DNA of 64,000 bases from Candidatus Thiomargarita nelsonii. GTDB lineage: Bacteria > Pseudomonadota > Gammaproteobacteria > Beggiatoales > Beggiatoaceae. This document shows positions 47,517-57,155 of this stretch, piece after piece. The position numbers and the translations under genes were made by a program. The notes beneath the pieces are model-generated. The model searched no databases and was not told the DNA's origin. It saw only the letters and a list, made by a program, of their open reading frames with translations. The first letter of the stretch is position 1. Every line of letters begins with the position of its first letter. The stretch covers positions 1 through 64,000 of the forward strand of contig JSZA02000005.1 in the NCBI GenBank assembly GCA_000785145.2, read 5' to 3'.

Positions 47517-47932
47517 TTCAACTGAAACAGCGCCCCCCGATTCCTGCTACTTTAAAATCTAAAAAAGTAAAAAAGATAAAGCGTCAAATTGCAGAAAAAA
47601 TTGAACAGGGAGAAGTTATAACATCCGAAGATTTTCCAAGCTATTGGCGCAAAGATGATATCAAAGAAACGCTTTGGGAATACCATAATCGTAAGTGTTG
47701 TTATTGTGAGCGTAAGCGTGACTTAAAACGAGAATCTGATGTTGAGCATTTTCGTCCTAAAGCGGCTGTGACGGAAGATAAGGAACATGATGGATATTGG
47801 TGGTTAGCTTATGAGTGGGATAATTATTTTTTTTCTTGTAAGCTTTGTAATCAAGAATATAAGAAAAAGCTCAAATCAAATACAACAAAAATCTGCTGGA
47901 CGGGGTTTGCAACCCCGTCCGTAACGTTTTAG
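47513..47932 (+). CDS. HNH endonuclease (PtuB-like), probably truncated
   Basis: 139 residues. The HNH core is visible: KCCYCERKRDLKRESDVEHFRPKAAV, then WWLAYEWDNYFFSCKLCNQEYKKK. The frame then enters a GACGGGGTTTGCAACCCCGTCC hairpin and repeat sequence at about 47895 and stops at 47932, so the C-terminal part of the usual 200-residue nuclease is missing or replaced. It overlaps the ATPase gene by four bases. The zinc-binding cysteines and the first catalytic His are retained, so partial activity cannot be excluded. Confidence 0.75.
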   Translation: MIQLKQRPPIPATLKSKKVKKIKRQIAEKIEQGEVITSEDFPSYWRKDDIKETLWEYHNRKCCYCERKRDLKRESDVEHFRPKAAVTEDKEHDGYWWLAYEWDNYFFSCKLCNQEYKKKLKSNTTKICWTGFATPSVTF

Positions 47933-48103
47933 GGCAACCACAAGGGATTGCCCCTACGAAGGTACGCGGGATTTAAACGGACGGGGTTGCAAAGTCCGGC
48001 ATAAATAAAGAGACTGTATGATGGTGTTTTAAGCTTTTTCAGAGCGGACTATAACATCTTCACCGCCCGCTTGTTGACATAACTACTGAGGAGGTAATGT
48101 TTA
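47933..48103. other. Repeat-rich stretch behind the Septu-like pair
   Basis: Contains GGGCAACCACAAGGGATTGCCCC, GGACGGGGTTGCAAAGTCC (second half of the hairpin that truncates the nuclease), and then the leader of the next gene with GAGGAGGTAATG just before its start. No other gene is seen. Confidence 0.5.
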
Positions 48104-49705
48104 ATGACTCACCTTAACAAATTTAATTTAACTGTGCTTTTATTATTGATTTTTATTGTCATAATTTAATTTTATTACATACCCTTAAACAGCTTTCCGG
48201 CAGAAGATGCGGCTATTCTATTTATATATAGTGAAAACTTGGCTGAAAGTGGCATTATTTCCTACAATTTATATGGAAATCCTAGCGAAGGTGCCACTGA
48301 CTTTTTATGGATGTTAATTCTTTCAATTTTTTATCACATTGGATTTGATACTTACCTGTCAGCTACTTTTCTATCCGCACTGTCCTTATTTGGCACCGCT
48401 TTTATTCTATTTAAAATAACTGATTCTGATAATATACGAGTATTTTTGTTTATTTTAGTGATGTTATTGGGAATGCCACCCATTTTTTCAGCCGTCCAAG
48501 GATTTTCCACGCTATTTTTTGGCTTTTTTATTTTATTATCAATTTTTTTCTACTTAAAAGGAAAGCTGGCTCCGCTAGTTATTTCCTCTCTTTTAACTTG
48601 CCTCATAAGACCCGATGGAATCGTTTTTGTAGCACCTTTGATTGCCTTTTTCCTCGTTTTAGATAAAGAAAATATTTTCAAAAATATAAGTTATGTCGTA
48701 TTTCTTGCGATCATACCGGGCTTGGTTTACTTTTTTTGGCGGTTTCAATACTTTAATAATCTATTTCCATTACCTTTTTATGTAAAATCTAACTTTGAAA
48801 GATTTGCTATTTTGTTCAATGAGGCTGCTCTAAAGACAAACCTGAAATTGATAGTAAAACTGATTCCAGTTATGTTTATAGTTTTTTTGGGTATCAACAA
48901 ATTAAATGCTAACAAGAACAAGATATATTTTTTGTTGGTATCTACTGTGTTTATCCCTTTTCTGTTCTATTCAGCGATGAATTTAGAACAAAATGTGGCG
49001 GGTAGGTTTCAGTATCCAATGGCAATATCAATCATCGCTATTTCCTTAATCTTTTACAATTTATTTCAAGTAATATGGATTTATGTGGCACTTCTATGTT
49101 CATTAATGTTAATGGCTCCGTCCTATATAAACGCAACTTTAGATACAATCAGTATTCCTTATGAAAATCCTATATATATTTCTAAATCTTTGAATAGGCT
49201 TCAATGTAATGGTACCATGATGATCACTGAGGCTGGTAGGCTTCCCTATTACTCAAAGTGGCAGGCAATCGATTTATGGGGACTTAATACCCCAGCACTT
49301 TCTAAAACACTCGTCTCTCCTCAATTTGTTAGAGACTATAATCCTGACTTAATTGTCCTACATTCTGGAGAATATTCTCGCTTTATTAATCAAGATAATC
49401 TGATAACTGATGGAAGTAAAACTTGGATAAATATGGTTAAAAACGCTTATGTTGGAGCTGCTACTTATGGTGACTACCAACTTTTTATGGTTCCTTTTTT
49501 TCAAACAGAAAAATGCTGGGTTTGTCAGTTAAAAAAACGGTTAAAAGAACTTGTGAATAGAAATACTGAATTTGATAGATATGATATGTACATGATTCGG
49601 AAAGATTCATTGTGTTTTTCCGGTGTCAAAAAAATTATCCTAGAACACGGAGCAGTAGATTATCAAACTTACTTTGACAGAAAAAGTCATTTTATAAATA
49701 GATAG
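48104..49705 (+). pseudogene. Polytopic membrane glycosyltransferase-like gene with an early stop codon
   Basis: A strong GAGGAGG lies before ATG 48104. The frame reads MTHLNKFNLTVLLLLIFIVII and meets TAA at 48167-48169 (codon 22), then continues in the same phase FYYIPLNSFPAEDAAILFIYSENLAESGIISYN...GATDFLWM to 49705. The SFPAEDAAILFxYSENLAExGxISYNxxGxPxEGATDFLW pattern and about ten membrane segments are typical of a GT-C-like glycosyltransferase family. A single nonsense base is the only lesion seen. Downstream translation could start at TTG 48239, but the first membrane helix would be lost. Confidence 0.65.
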
Positions 49706-49779
49706 CCACTGCCTGAAAAAGCTCGCTGTCCACCACGAAGCTCCCCAAAAAAGTCACAACATCGCGCACCAGAACAAAC

Positions 49780-52700
49780 ATGCAACAACTCTTTAAACAC
49801 CAACAAAATATAATTGGCACATTTGCACAGCACAAAGTCGCCGCCAATCTCCTAATGCTGATAATGCTCCTATCAGGCGTCTGGGCTTTGAGCAAACTCA
49901 ATACCCAATTTCTCCCCAATTTCGCATTAGATTTTATCGTTGTGACAGTCGTTTGGACGGGCTCAACGGCTGAGGATGTGGAAATTTCTATCACTCGCCC
50001 CATTGAGCAAGAATTACGCACCCTTGATCATGTAAGCAAAATGAATTCCACCTCCACCAACGGCTTTTCTACGATTGTCTTAGAATATGAAGAAGGCAGC
50101 GACATGGGGTGGGCACTCGATCAAGTCAAAGAAAAAGTCGCCTTATTGCGTCACTTACCCTCTGATGCCGAAAAACCAGAAATCAGTCGAGCCGCCCACT
50201 ATGAACAAATTGCCCGTGTACTCATTACAGGTCCCTCAGATGTCAACGAATTACGCCACCTAGCACAGCGCATGGAGCATCAACTATTAGCGCGTGGCAT
50301 TAGCAAAATTCAAATTCAAGGCTTGCCCAAAGAAGAAATTGCTGTGCAAATTTCTTCGGCTCAATTGGAGGAATTGGGTCTCACTTTGCCCCAAGTCGGA
50401 GAACAAATCACACATTTTAGTCGCGATTTACCCGCCGGCGCTATTGGGCGCGATGACGTCGCACGGCAATTGCGGAGCCTAGAGCAACGCCGCGATGAAT
50501 TAGCCTTTGCCCAATTACCATTAATAACCGATAAATCAGGTCGTTATATTCAACTGGATGATGTCGCCACAATTGAACGCCGTCCCCGACAGGGGCAAGT
50601 CCGTGTTACATATCAAGGTGAACCCGCCATTGAATTACAAATGCAGCGGGCAGAGGAAAATGATGCCCTAGAAGCGGCCAAAATATTACAAGCTTGGGTA
50701 GAAGAAACCCGTCCATTACTACCGCCAGGTGTCAATTTGCATGTTTATGACCAAACATGGGAAATGATTGATGAGCGCATATCATTATTATTAAGAAATG
50801 GCTTAGGTGGATTAATATTAGTGGTGGCTATCTTATTTATATTTCTCAATGGGCGAGTCGCATTTTGGGTGGCGGCTGGCATTCCAATCTCTTTGATGGG
50901 TATGTTAGCTATATTATATTTAGTGGACGGCAGCATCAACATGGTCAGTTTATTTGCCATGATAATGGCATTAGGCGTTGTCGTTGATGATGCTATTGTC
51001 GTTGGTGAAGACGGCTTTACCCATTTTCAAACAGGTGAACAATCACTTTTAGCCGCCGAAGGCGGCGCACAACGCATGTTTGCCCCCGTCACAGCCGCCT
51101 CCTTGACGACTGTCTCCGCTTTTTTACCCTTAATGCTGATCGGTGGCATCATGGGGAATATACTATTTGCCATACCACTGGTTATGATTTGCGTCTTAAT
51201 AGCCTCATTGATTGAATGCTTTTTAGTCCTACCTGGACATTTACGGCATAGCTTTCACAAGCTCCAGCACGAAAAACCTAGTCCTATTAGACAAAAACTT
51301 GAAAAGGGCTTTAACCATTTCCGTGATTTTTATTTTCGTCCCCTTGTCAGCCTTGCCATCACTTTCCGCTGGACTGTCTTAGCAACGATGCTGGCTGCCA
51401 TGCTATTAGCAATAGGATTGATAACTGGGGGGCGGCTGAGTTTTACCTTTTTTCCGTCGCCCGAAAATCCGATCATTATGGCTAATGCTAACTTTGTGGC
51501 GGGCACCTCACCAGAGCGGGTTGATGCTTTTTTAGAACACTTAGAAAAAACCTTGTACGCGACTGATAAAGAACTGGATGGCAATCTTGTTAAAGTCATC
51601 GTATCTCGGCATGGTGGCGCCATTGCAGCGGGGGGCAGTATTAGAACAGGCGATCAATTTGGCGCTTTGACGGTTGAACTGAGTTCTCCTGACAGTCGCA
51701 CTGTGCGTAATAAAGAATTTATTAAAGTGTGGCAAAGCAAAGTTCGCACGCCGCCAGGATTAGAATCGCTCACCATCATGGCACGCAAAGGGGGACCACC
51801 CGGCAGGGACATCGAAATCCGTCTCAATGGCGAGGATGCCGATAAAGTAAAAGCGGCAGCCCTTGATCTAAAAAAAGTGCTGAAAACCTTTCAAGGGGTG
51901 ACGGGGATTGAAGATGATATGCCCTTTGGTAGAGAACAATGGATTTATTCATTAACCCCCTACGGGATGGCATTGGGATTAACCATCGAATCGGTTGGGC
52001 GCCAATTACGCGCCGCCTTTGATGGACACTTAACACAGATTTATCAAGAGGGAGATGATGAAATTGAAGTGCGTGTCGTATTACCGGATAATGAGCGCTA
52101 CAATTTGGCTAGCTTAGAAAATTTCCCCCTGCAATTACCCAATGGTGCCCGTGTGCCATTTTCGACAGCAGTGCAAATCACAACGCGGCGAGGCTTTGAA
52201 GCCATACGCCATGCCGAGGGTAGGTTAGCAGCGATAGTGACAGCCGATGTCGATAAAGCGGTTAATAACGGCAATCGAATTTTAGCCAATTTGACCGACA
52301 ACTTTTTGCCCGACTTAATGAGCCGTTATGGGCTAGAATATACTTTTGAAGGACGAGCCGCTGATCAAGCCGAGACATTGGACGATATGAAACGTGGGAT
52401 GCTAATTGCGTTAGCCTTGATCTATCTCGTATTAGCTTGGCAATTTGCCTCTTACGGTTGGCCGCTGATCGTGATGACAGTTATTCCGTTTGGCATAGTC
52501 GGTGCTATTTTTGGGCATTGGCTCATGAGCCTTGATTTGACCGTTTTATCACTGTTTGGATTTTTTGGCTTATCAGGTATCGTGATTAATGACTCCATCG
52601 TATTAATAACCTTTTATAAACATCTCCGCGAAGATGGGATGCCAGTAGAAAAAGCCCTGATTGAGGCCGCTTGTCAACGTTTACGGGCAGTGTTGTTGAC

Positions 52701-52863
52701 ATCCTTAACAACGATTTTTGGATTAACACCGCTGCTTTTTGAAACCTCATTACAAGCCCAATTTTTGATACCGATGGCTACTTCGATTGCCTTTGGTTTA
52801 ATGTTTTCCACGGTGTTAGTTTTGTTGGCGGTGCCGGCACTGTTGTCTATTTATGAGAGATAG
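49780..52863 (+). CDS. RND-family efflux transporter permease, intact
   Basis: 1027 residues, the AcrB/MdtB length. N-terminal helix and porter domain (NLLMLIMLLSGVWALSKLNTQFLPNF, TGSTAEDVEISITRPIEQEL). The proton-relay pair is in GVVVDDAIVVGED (TM4, DD). The second half has GGRLSFTFFPSPENPIIM and the second large loop, then the C-terminal six-helix bundle (FGFFGLSGIVINDSIVLITFYK). It would export substrates using the proton gradient together with a membrane-fusion protein and an outer-membrane channel, neither encoded here. Three defective copies lie at 45370, 55940 and 57156. The region behind its stop shares AAATAAATCTAGTCTGACCC with the region behind copy A. Confidence 0.93.
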   Translation: MQQLFKHQQNIIGTFAQHKVAANLLMLIMLLSGVWALSKLNTQFLPNFALDFIVVTVVWTGSTAEDVEISITRPIEQELRTLDHVSKMNSTSTNGFSTIVLEYEEGSDMGWALDQVKEKVALLRHLPSDAEKPEISRAAHYEQIARVLITGPSDVNELRHLAQRMEHQLLARGISKIQIQGLPKEEIAVQISSAQLEELGLTLPQVGEQITHFSRDLPAGAIGRDDVARQLRSLEQRRDELAFAQLPLITDKSGRYIQLDDVATIERRPRQGQVRVTYQGEPAIELQMQRAEENDALEAAKILQAWVEETRPLLPPGVNLHVYDQTWEMIDERISLLLRNGLGGLILVVAILFIFLNGRVAFWVAAGIPISLMGMLAILYLVDGSINMVSLFAMIMALGVVVDDAIVVGEDGFTHFQTGEQSLLAAEGGAQRMFAPVTAASLTTVSAFLPLMLIGGIMGNILFAIPLVMICVLIASLIECFLVLPGHLRHSFHKLQHEKPSPIRQKLEKGFNHFRDFYFRPLVSLAITFRWTVLATMLAAMLLAIGLITGGRLSFTFFPSPENPIIMANANFVAGTSPERVDAFLEHLEKTLYATDKELDGNLVKVIVSRHGGAIAAGGSIRTGDQFGALTVELSSPDSRTVRNKEFIKVWQSKVRTPPGLESLTIMARKGGPPGRDIEIRLNGEDADKVKAAALDLKKVLKTFQGVTGIEDDMPFGREQWIYSLTPYGMALGLTIESVGRQLRAAFDGHLTQIYQEGDDEIEVRVVLPDNERYNLASLENFPLQLPNGARVPFSTAVQITTRRGFEAIRHAEGRLAAIVTADVDKAVNNGNRILANLTDNFLPDLMSRYGLEYTFEGRAADQAETLDDMKRGMLIALALIYLVLAWQFASYGWPLIVMTVIPFGIVGAIFGHWLMSLDLTVLSLFGFFGLSGIVINDSIVLITFYKHLREDGMPVEKALIEAACQRLRAVLLTSLTTIFGLTPLLFETSLQAQFLIPMATSIAFGLMFSTVLVLLAVPALLSIYER

Positions 52864-52897
52864 AAAATCAAAATCGTGAACAAAATAAATCTAGTCT

Positions 52898-52963
52898 GAC
52901 CCCATTGATTTTCTTTTCCGCGTTGTAAGCGGGCATAATGACGCTAATCATGGTGTCCCTCAT
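52898..52963 (-). pseudogene. 5' fragment of a family-2 glycosyltransferase gene (a)
   Basis: From ATG 52963: MRDTMISVIMPAYNAEKK, the universal opening of GT2 glycosyltransferases (SVIMPAYN). The rest is missing; the sequence switches to AGTCTGACCC repeat. A second fragment of the same kind is at 55402-55458. Confidence 0.6.
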
Positions 52964-52996
52964 AGTTGCATTTTCAACCGAGTCAAAACTTTTAAA

Positions 52997-54382
52997 TTAT
53001 GGAAAACTTCTTTTATAAATACTACGCGCAAACTTAAACAAAAAGCCTTTCTCCGCCTTGCCAAAATCGTGAGAAATATCAAAGGTATATTTATTGGCGA
53101 AAATAACCCCTTCATTGCTAACTCTGCCCTGCCGATAAGTCGCTAATCTGGCTGGGGCGAGTCCATGCCAAAATATTTGAAACAGCCCGGTGACATAATC
53201 AAAATCAGTCGTCTTTTTGACCAAGTTATTGAGCATAAAACCAAAATAGAGAGCATCATCCGCCCGCTCTCTTAAAAGTTTGCTCTTTAATTTTGAGTAA
53301 CTTGTCGCTAGAGGTATTTTCTTAACATCTAGGTTCGGTATTTCCTCAAACAGCGTCAATAAATAAATCTCATACGCTTGTGGTGCTGTGCCGAGTTTAA
53401 ACATCGCTCGCATGGCGACAATAAATAAAAAAGCGATATCTTGTGCCCCTAAATCATCAAGCACGGTGGTATGCGTTGACCAATTTCGGGCATTTTTCAT
53501 AATCCAGCCAAAGGTAAAATTGACTTTATCGTCTATTTGCAACTTAGGAGCCGCCGAATCCCATTCATGGGTTAACGTTCTTACCAGCAGCTTATAAAAT
53601 CGTGGTAGTTCTTGGGGCTTTTGCAGCGGCAACAAATTTTGCAATGTTTCCAAATACTCCTGCATATCTTTAACAGTCACATCCCGCACTGCTGTACCGT
53701 TTGAATCGATAATAAAATCACCGAACTGGATAAATTCAGGATGGTTTTCAATGAGCGAGCTAATCCGCTGACAAGCTTCGATAATCCCCCGTCTTAGCAC
53801 TGCGTAAGCATTTTTTCGGCACTCGCTTATCCATCTCGCGGCGGCTGCTTTCTCATTTTTTGTGAGAATTTGTGGCAATTGCATTTTTGCGGTGGTAAAG
53901 GCTTTCTGGATTTTCTGCATTTCCTCGCCGTGATTAGAGCAAAACAGAATATGGTCTTCCGGAAAGCCCAATTTCATCACCAATTCAACATAAAGTTGAT
54001 AGCCAGCGACTTTTTTCAATTCATTCCTAGCGCTGGTGTAACTACGAGTGTCTTGCCCCTTATCATCAGAGGGTTGATAACCATACCGTTTCAAAATTTC
54101 AAGTAAGCGATCATCTTCACCCTCATCATCCTCAAGCACGTTTAAATCAATATCCAAAATAATATAATCGACTTGCGACAATCGTTTTGGATTGTGAATA
54201 AACAGCCAACCGTCCCAAAAGGTAAATTCAACTAACACCCTATATTTAGGGCCTTTGAGAAAATCTTTGATGGCATCTAAGGTGTTTGGAATCTTGGCAT
54301 TGTGCAAAATGATGCCAAAAACACTTTCTGTAGTCGTTTTGGGGTTTTTATCAAAATCTTCTATCCATAAAAATTGACTCAT
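52997..54382 (-). CDS. Receiver-like protein paired with the histidine-kinase-like gene
   Basis: 461 residues. The N-terminus SQFLWIEDFDKN followed by VDYIILDIDLNVLEDDEGEDDRLL near residue 75-95 looks like a divergent receiver domain: acidic pair in ExD near residue 8 and Asp in LDIDL as possible phosphoacceptor. The remaining 330 residues are helical and match no family I recognise (ALYFGFMLNNLVKKTTDF and EKGFLFKFARSIYKR at the end). Its ATG overlaps the stop of the kinase gene (ATGA at 54379-54382), so the pair is translationally coupled. Signal transduction is inferred from the partner; the output is unknown. Confidence 0.6.
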   Translation of the reverse strand: MSQFLWIEDFDKNPKTTTESVFGIILHNAKIPNTLDAIKDFLKGPKYRVLVEFTFWDGWLFIHNPKRLSQVDYIILDIDLNVLEDDEGEDDRLLEILKRYGYQPSDDKGQDTRSYTSARNELKKVAGYQLYVELVMKLGFPEDHILFCSNHGEEMQKIQKAFTTAKMQLPQILTKNEKAAAARWISECRKNAYAVLRRGIIEACQRISSLIENHPEFIQFGDFIIDSNGTAVRDVTVKDMQEYLETLQNLLPLQKPQELPRFYKLLVRTLTHEWDSAAPKLQIDDKVNFTFGWIMKNARNWSTHTTVLDDLGAQDIAFLFIVAMRAMFKLGTAPQAYEIYLLTLFEEIPNLDVKKIPLATSYSKLKSKLLRERADDALYFGFMLNNLVKKTTDFDYVTGLFQIFWHGLAPARLATYRQGRVSNEGVIFANKYTFDISHDFGKAEKGFLFKFARSIYKRSFP

Positions 54383-55389
54383 ACATTTTTCTCCATTAAT
54401 AAATCAGCCGGCATATTAAATTCTGCCACATAGTCTTCTACAAATGGTGGTTCTGGAAAATTCCCTTTTAATTGTTGGGCAAGAAGGAACAAAAAGTGGT
54501 GCCCTTTACCATTACCTTTACAGATACGCTGTTCTTTATTTATCGTCGGATTAGCACACCTAAGTTGACATCTGTGTACATCACACGCCAGACTGAGTTG
54601 TACTGGTTGCTGTGTGTCAGATACATAGTATTTAACCGCGTTCACGAAGAGTTCCGATATGATAATTCGCAGCATGGATTCTGTCGCGCCATAAGGTTCA
54701 AAATGAATGGGTGCCTCAACAAAACCTTGCACTTCTAGGGGAAAAAATCGCTCCCCAAGCCACGTTGTGAGCGATTCTAAAGTCGGTTTTTTCAAAATCT
54801 CCGCAAAACGGCTTTGCCAATCTGCCTGTATTTGTCTTTCTAAGGCTAGATAGTCTGATTTCCATTGTTTTCGAGTGGTAGTGGCTGGCACAAGCGAGGT
54901 TTTTTTAGCATAGTTGAGATAATGTTGGCGAATTTTATCCCGTTCATAGATTGTTAATAGCGAAGCAAGTGAGCGAGATAAGGTATGCTCTAATACAAAT
55001 AATAAGCTGCCATCGCCCTGCATGTCTTGAGATAATTTTTGGCGTAGCCTATCCTCACTGACGGAGATGAGATTAATCATATTGAGCAATCCGTTCATAA
55101 TATGCACATCTTCATTGATCAGTTCCTTTTTATCTTCATACTCAATACTTTGCAAATAACCCCTAAATTTATGCGTGGTTATTGCCATGATATCTTCTAG
55201 TTGTTTGTTGATTTTTTTTTGCTCTTCAAGTCTAGCGGCAAGGTCTCCTTTTTCATTCTTAACGGTAAAAGATTGCTGACTCACGCCCGCCATTTCAGCC
55301 GCCGCTAGACGCATTTTTTGGGCAAACTCATTTGGTGTGTGCTGTAAAAAGGCAGTGTCAGGTAATTCTATCGTAATTTGAATGCTCAT
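54379..55389 (-). CDS. Histidine-kinase-like protein with UPF0175-like N-terminus
   Basis: 336 residues. Residues 1-45 (MSIQITIELPDTAFLQHTP then NEFAQKMRLAAAEMAGVSQQSF) resemble the UPF0175 antitoxin, lacking the middle KLFELGRLSSG piece. A coiled coil (ARLEEQKKINKQLEDIM) leads to an H-box-like ITTHKFRGYLQSI. The C-terminal HATPase has an N-box MLRIIISELFVNAVKYY and a G-box KGHHFLFLLAQQLKG. There is no membrane segment, so it would be a cytoplasmic sensor. It is preceded by AAGGAGAAAAAAA and coupled to the receiver-like gene. A two-component pair of unknown signal is the best description. Confidence 0.65.
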   Translation of the reverse strand: MSIQITIELPDTAFLQHTPNEFAQKMRLAAAEMAGVSQQSFTVKNEKGDLAARLEEQKKINKQLEDIMAITTHKFRGYLQSIEYEDKKELINEDVHIMNGLLNMINLISVSEDRLRQKLSQDMQGDGSLLFVLEHTLSRSLASLLTIYERDKIRQHYLNYAKKTSLVPATTTRKQWKSDYLALERQIQADWQSRFAEILKKPTLESLTTWLGERFFPLEVQGFVEAPIHFEPYGATESMLRIIISELFVNAVKYYVSDTQQPVQLSLACDVHRCQLRCANPTINKEQRICKGNGKGHHFLFLLAQQLKGNFPEPPFVEDYVAEFNMPADLLMEKNV

Positions 55390-55401
55390 TTTTTTTCTCC
55401 T

Positions 55402-55458
55402 TCATGACTCAAATTTTTTAATGTAAGCGGGCATAACGACGCTGATGGAGAGTATCAT
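55402..55458 (-). pseudogene. 5' fragment of a family-2 glycosyltransferase gene (b)
   Basis: From ATG 55458: MILSISVVMPAYIKKFES, again the GT2 opening (SVVMPAY). GTAAGCGGGCATAA is shared with fragment (a). The kinase pair is thus bracketed by two GT2 5' fragments in the same orientation. Confidence 0.55.
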
Positions 55459-55510
55459 TGGCGCTCACATTAGATGCACTATGAAAAATGTTGAATTGGA
55501 GATTGAACGC

Positions 55511-55803
55511 TCATCTAAGCCAGTCACTCAAACATTGCGCCAAATCCCATTTAGGATACCACCCAAGCTGCTCAGAAATTTTTCTAATATCAGCGAGCGA
55601 ATGATAAATATCCCCCTCTCGTGAACTTTGATATTGTGGCGCCATAACCGTTTTCAAAATTTTTTGCAGAGACTTAACCAGTTGATTAATCGTCACACTT
55701 TTTTAAAATCTACGCGCAAGTTATAACCTTGATTGATGAGGGCATCGACCAGATGTGAGCCGACAAAACCTGCCCCGCCTGTGACTAAAATATTTGGTTG
55801 CAT
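55511..55803 (-). pseudogene. NAD-dependent sugar epimerase gene with a large internal deletion
   Basis: From ATG 55803: MQPNILVTGGAGFVGSHLVDALINQGYNLRV, the Rossmann NAD-binding start of UDP-sugar epimerases. It ends DFKKV-stop. In another phase the C-terminal end follows directly (TINQLVKSLQKILKT...REGDIYHSLADIRKISEQLGWYPKW). About 200 central residues with the catalytic YxxxK are missing. It was probably involved in surface polysaccharide synthesis with the neighbouring GT remnants. Confidence 0.75.
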
Positions 55804-55939
55804 AAGTGCTTTTGTCAAAAAATTGATTATTCTATTATATTATTAGCTCAATGAATTTCTTCAACACGCCAAGACAATTTTATATGATAAAATTCATCCC
55901 AAAAAAGTCACAACATCTTACGAGCGCACCAGAGCAAAC

Positions 55940-56210
55940 ATGCAACAACCCTTTAAACACCAACAAAATCTAATCGGCACATTTGCACAGCACAAAGTCG
56001 CCGCCAACCTCCTAATGCTGATGATGCTCCTATCGGGCGTCTGGGCTTTGAGCAAACTCAACACCCAATTTCTCCCCAATTTCGCATTAGATTTCATCAT
56101 TGTGACAGTCGTTTGGACGGGATCAACGGCAGAGGATATGGAAATTTCTATCACTCGCCCCATTGCACGGAGCAAACATGCAACAAGCCTTTAAACACCA
56201 ACAAAATTTC
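55940..56210 (+). pseudogene. RND efflux pump gene, decayed copy B (5' end only)
   Basis: The first 76 codons match the intact gene (MQQPFKHQQNLIGTFAQHKVAANLL...TAEDMEISITRPI). At about 56165 the sequence jumps to another copy of the gene's start (GCAAACATGCAACAAGCC, 56171-56207), and then to a GGGTTCCCACGC hairpin (56211-56241). It is thus a nested double fragment. Confidence 0.8.
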
Positions 56211-56277
56211 GGGTTCCCACGCGCCTGCGTGGAAACCCGAAAACTATAGAACTTAAGAAAACCTTGGTTTAGAGACT

Positions 56278-57122
56278 TTACTCCGTTTTACCCACATAGC
56301 CTTTAATATTTAACGCCTTTTGCAATTGCTCATACAGTTGCTTAGCTTGTTCTCGTGTGGCTTGTAGCGGTGTGAGTATGACACGATGACAGTTGGCTTT
56401 GTCATTGAAGACAATTTGTGCCGAGAAATGGGCTTTTTCCAAACGTTGCACTTGTTGCTTGTCCCAAAACAACCCACTTGCACTTGCCAGCGTGGTGCAT
56501 TTTGAGCCAGCGAGTCCAAAGCCTTTTGGTACGTGTGATGACTAATCACAACAACGGCTTGTAGAAAGTCCATGTAGTGATAACCTGCTTCAAGCAACAC
56601 AAAATAATTCTTGTCAGCTTTGTATAAAGCGGCTATTTTAGTCGCTTGGCTAAACCAAGGTACCAGTGACTTGATTTGGGATTTGGACAGTAAAAGTGCT
56701 TTCGCTTTTTTACCCTGTAAAAAAAAGCCGTCTTGTTCAAACACGATGTTGGTATCACTCATCGCAATCGGAAAGGCATAGTCAATCTGATTGTCAACCA
56801 GATACTTATTCAAATCAAAAGGCGTTTGTTGCTGTTCTTCTGCCATCCAGTTTCCTTCTGCATGAAAGTCAATGTGATGGGTTTTTCTAATAACGGTTTG
56901 TTCGACAAGTTTACCAGTGGTAATCGCGTACTCAATGCCATTAAGTTAAGCTTTTTTGTAGGGTGGGTAGGGGCAATCCCTTGTGGTTGCCCGCTGCACC
57001 CACCAACTCGTTGAAATTTTTAACAATGGTGGGTTTCGCTATCGCTCTACCCACCCTACAAAAAATCCTTAACTTAATGGCATTGAATCGCGTACTGCGC
57101 TTCAAATAAGTGACACAACATC
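56278..57122 (-). pseudogene. SPOR-domain protein gene, frameshifted and MITE-inserted
   Basis: Minus-strand frame: LCHLFEAQYAI, then the MITE at 56933-57085, then TTGKLVEQTVIRKTHHIDFHAEGNW, MAEEQQQTPFDLNKYLVDNQIDYAFPIAMSDTNIVF and ALDSLAQNAPRWQVQVG. The phase then changes near 56465, and FWDKQQVQRLEKAHFSAQIVFNDKANCHRVILTPLQATREQAKQLYEQLQKAL follows, a typical peptidoglycan-binding SPOR domain. Removing the MITE and one duplication restores the frame at the first break; the second is a one-base loss. The 5' end is cut by RND copy C. Cell-envelope role inferred from SPOR. Confidence 0.7.
56933..57085. mobile_element. MITE, 153 bp, TSD AATCGCGTACT
   Basis: Full terminal repeats with the TTTTTGTAGGGTGGGTAG hairpin interior, nearly the same as the copies at 12526 and 18154. 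Perfect 11 bp duplications lie at 56922-56932 and 57086-57096. Confidence 0.9.
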
Positions 57123-57155
57123 AGGAGTGCAAGGCGCACCTTGCACAGAACAAAC

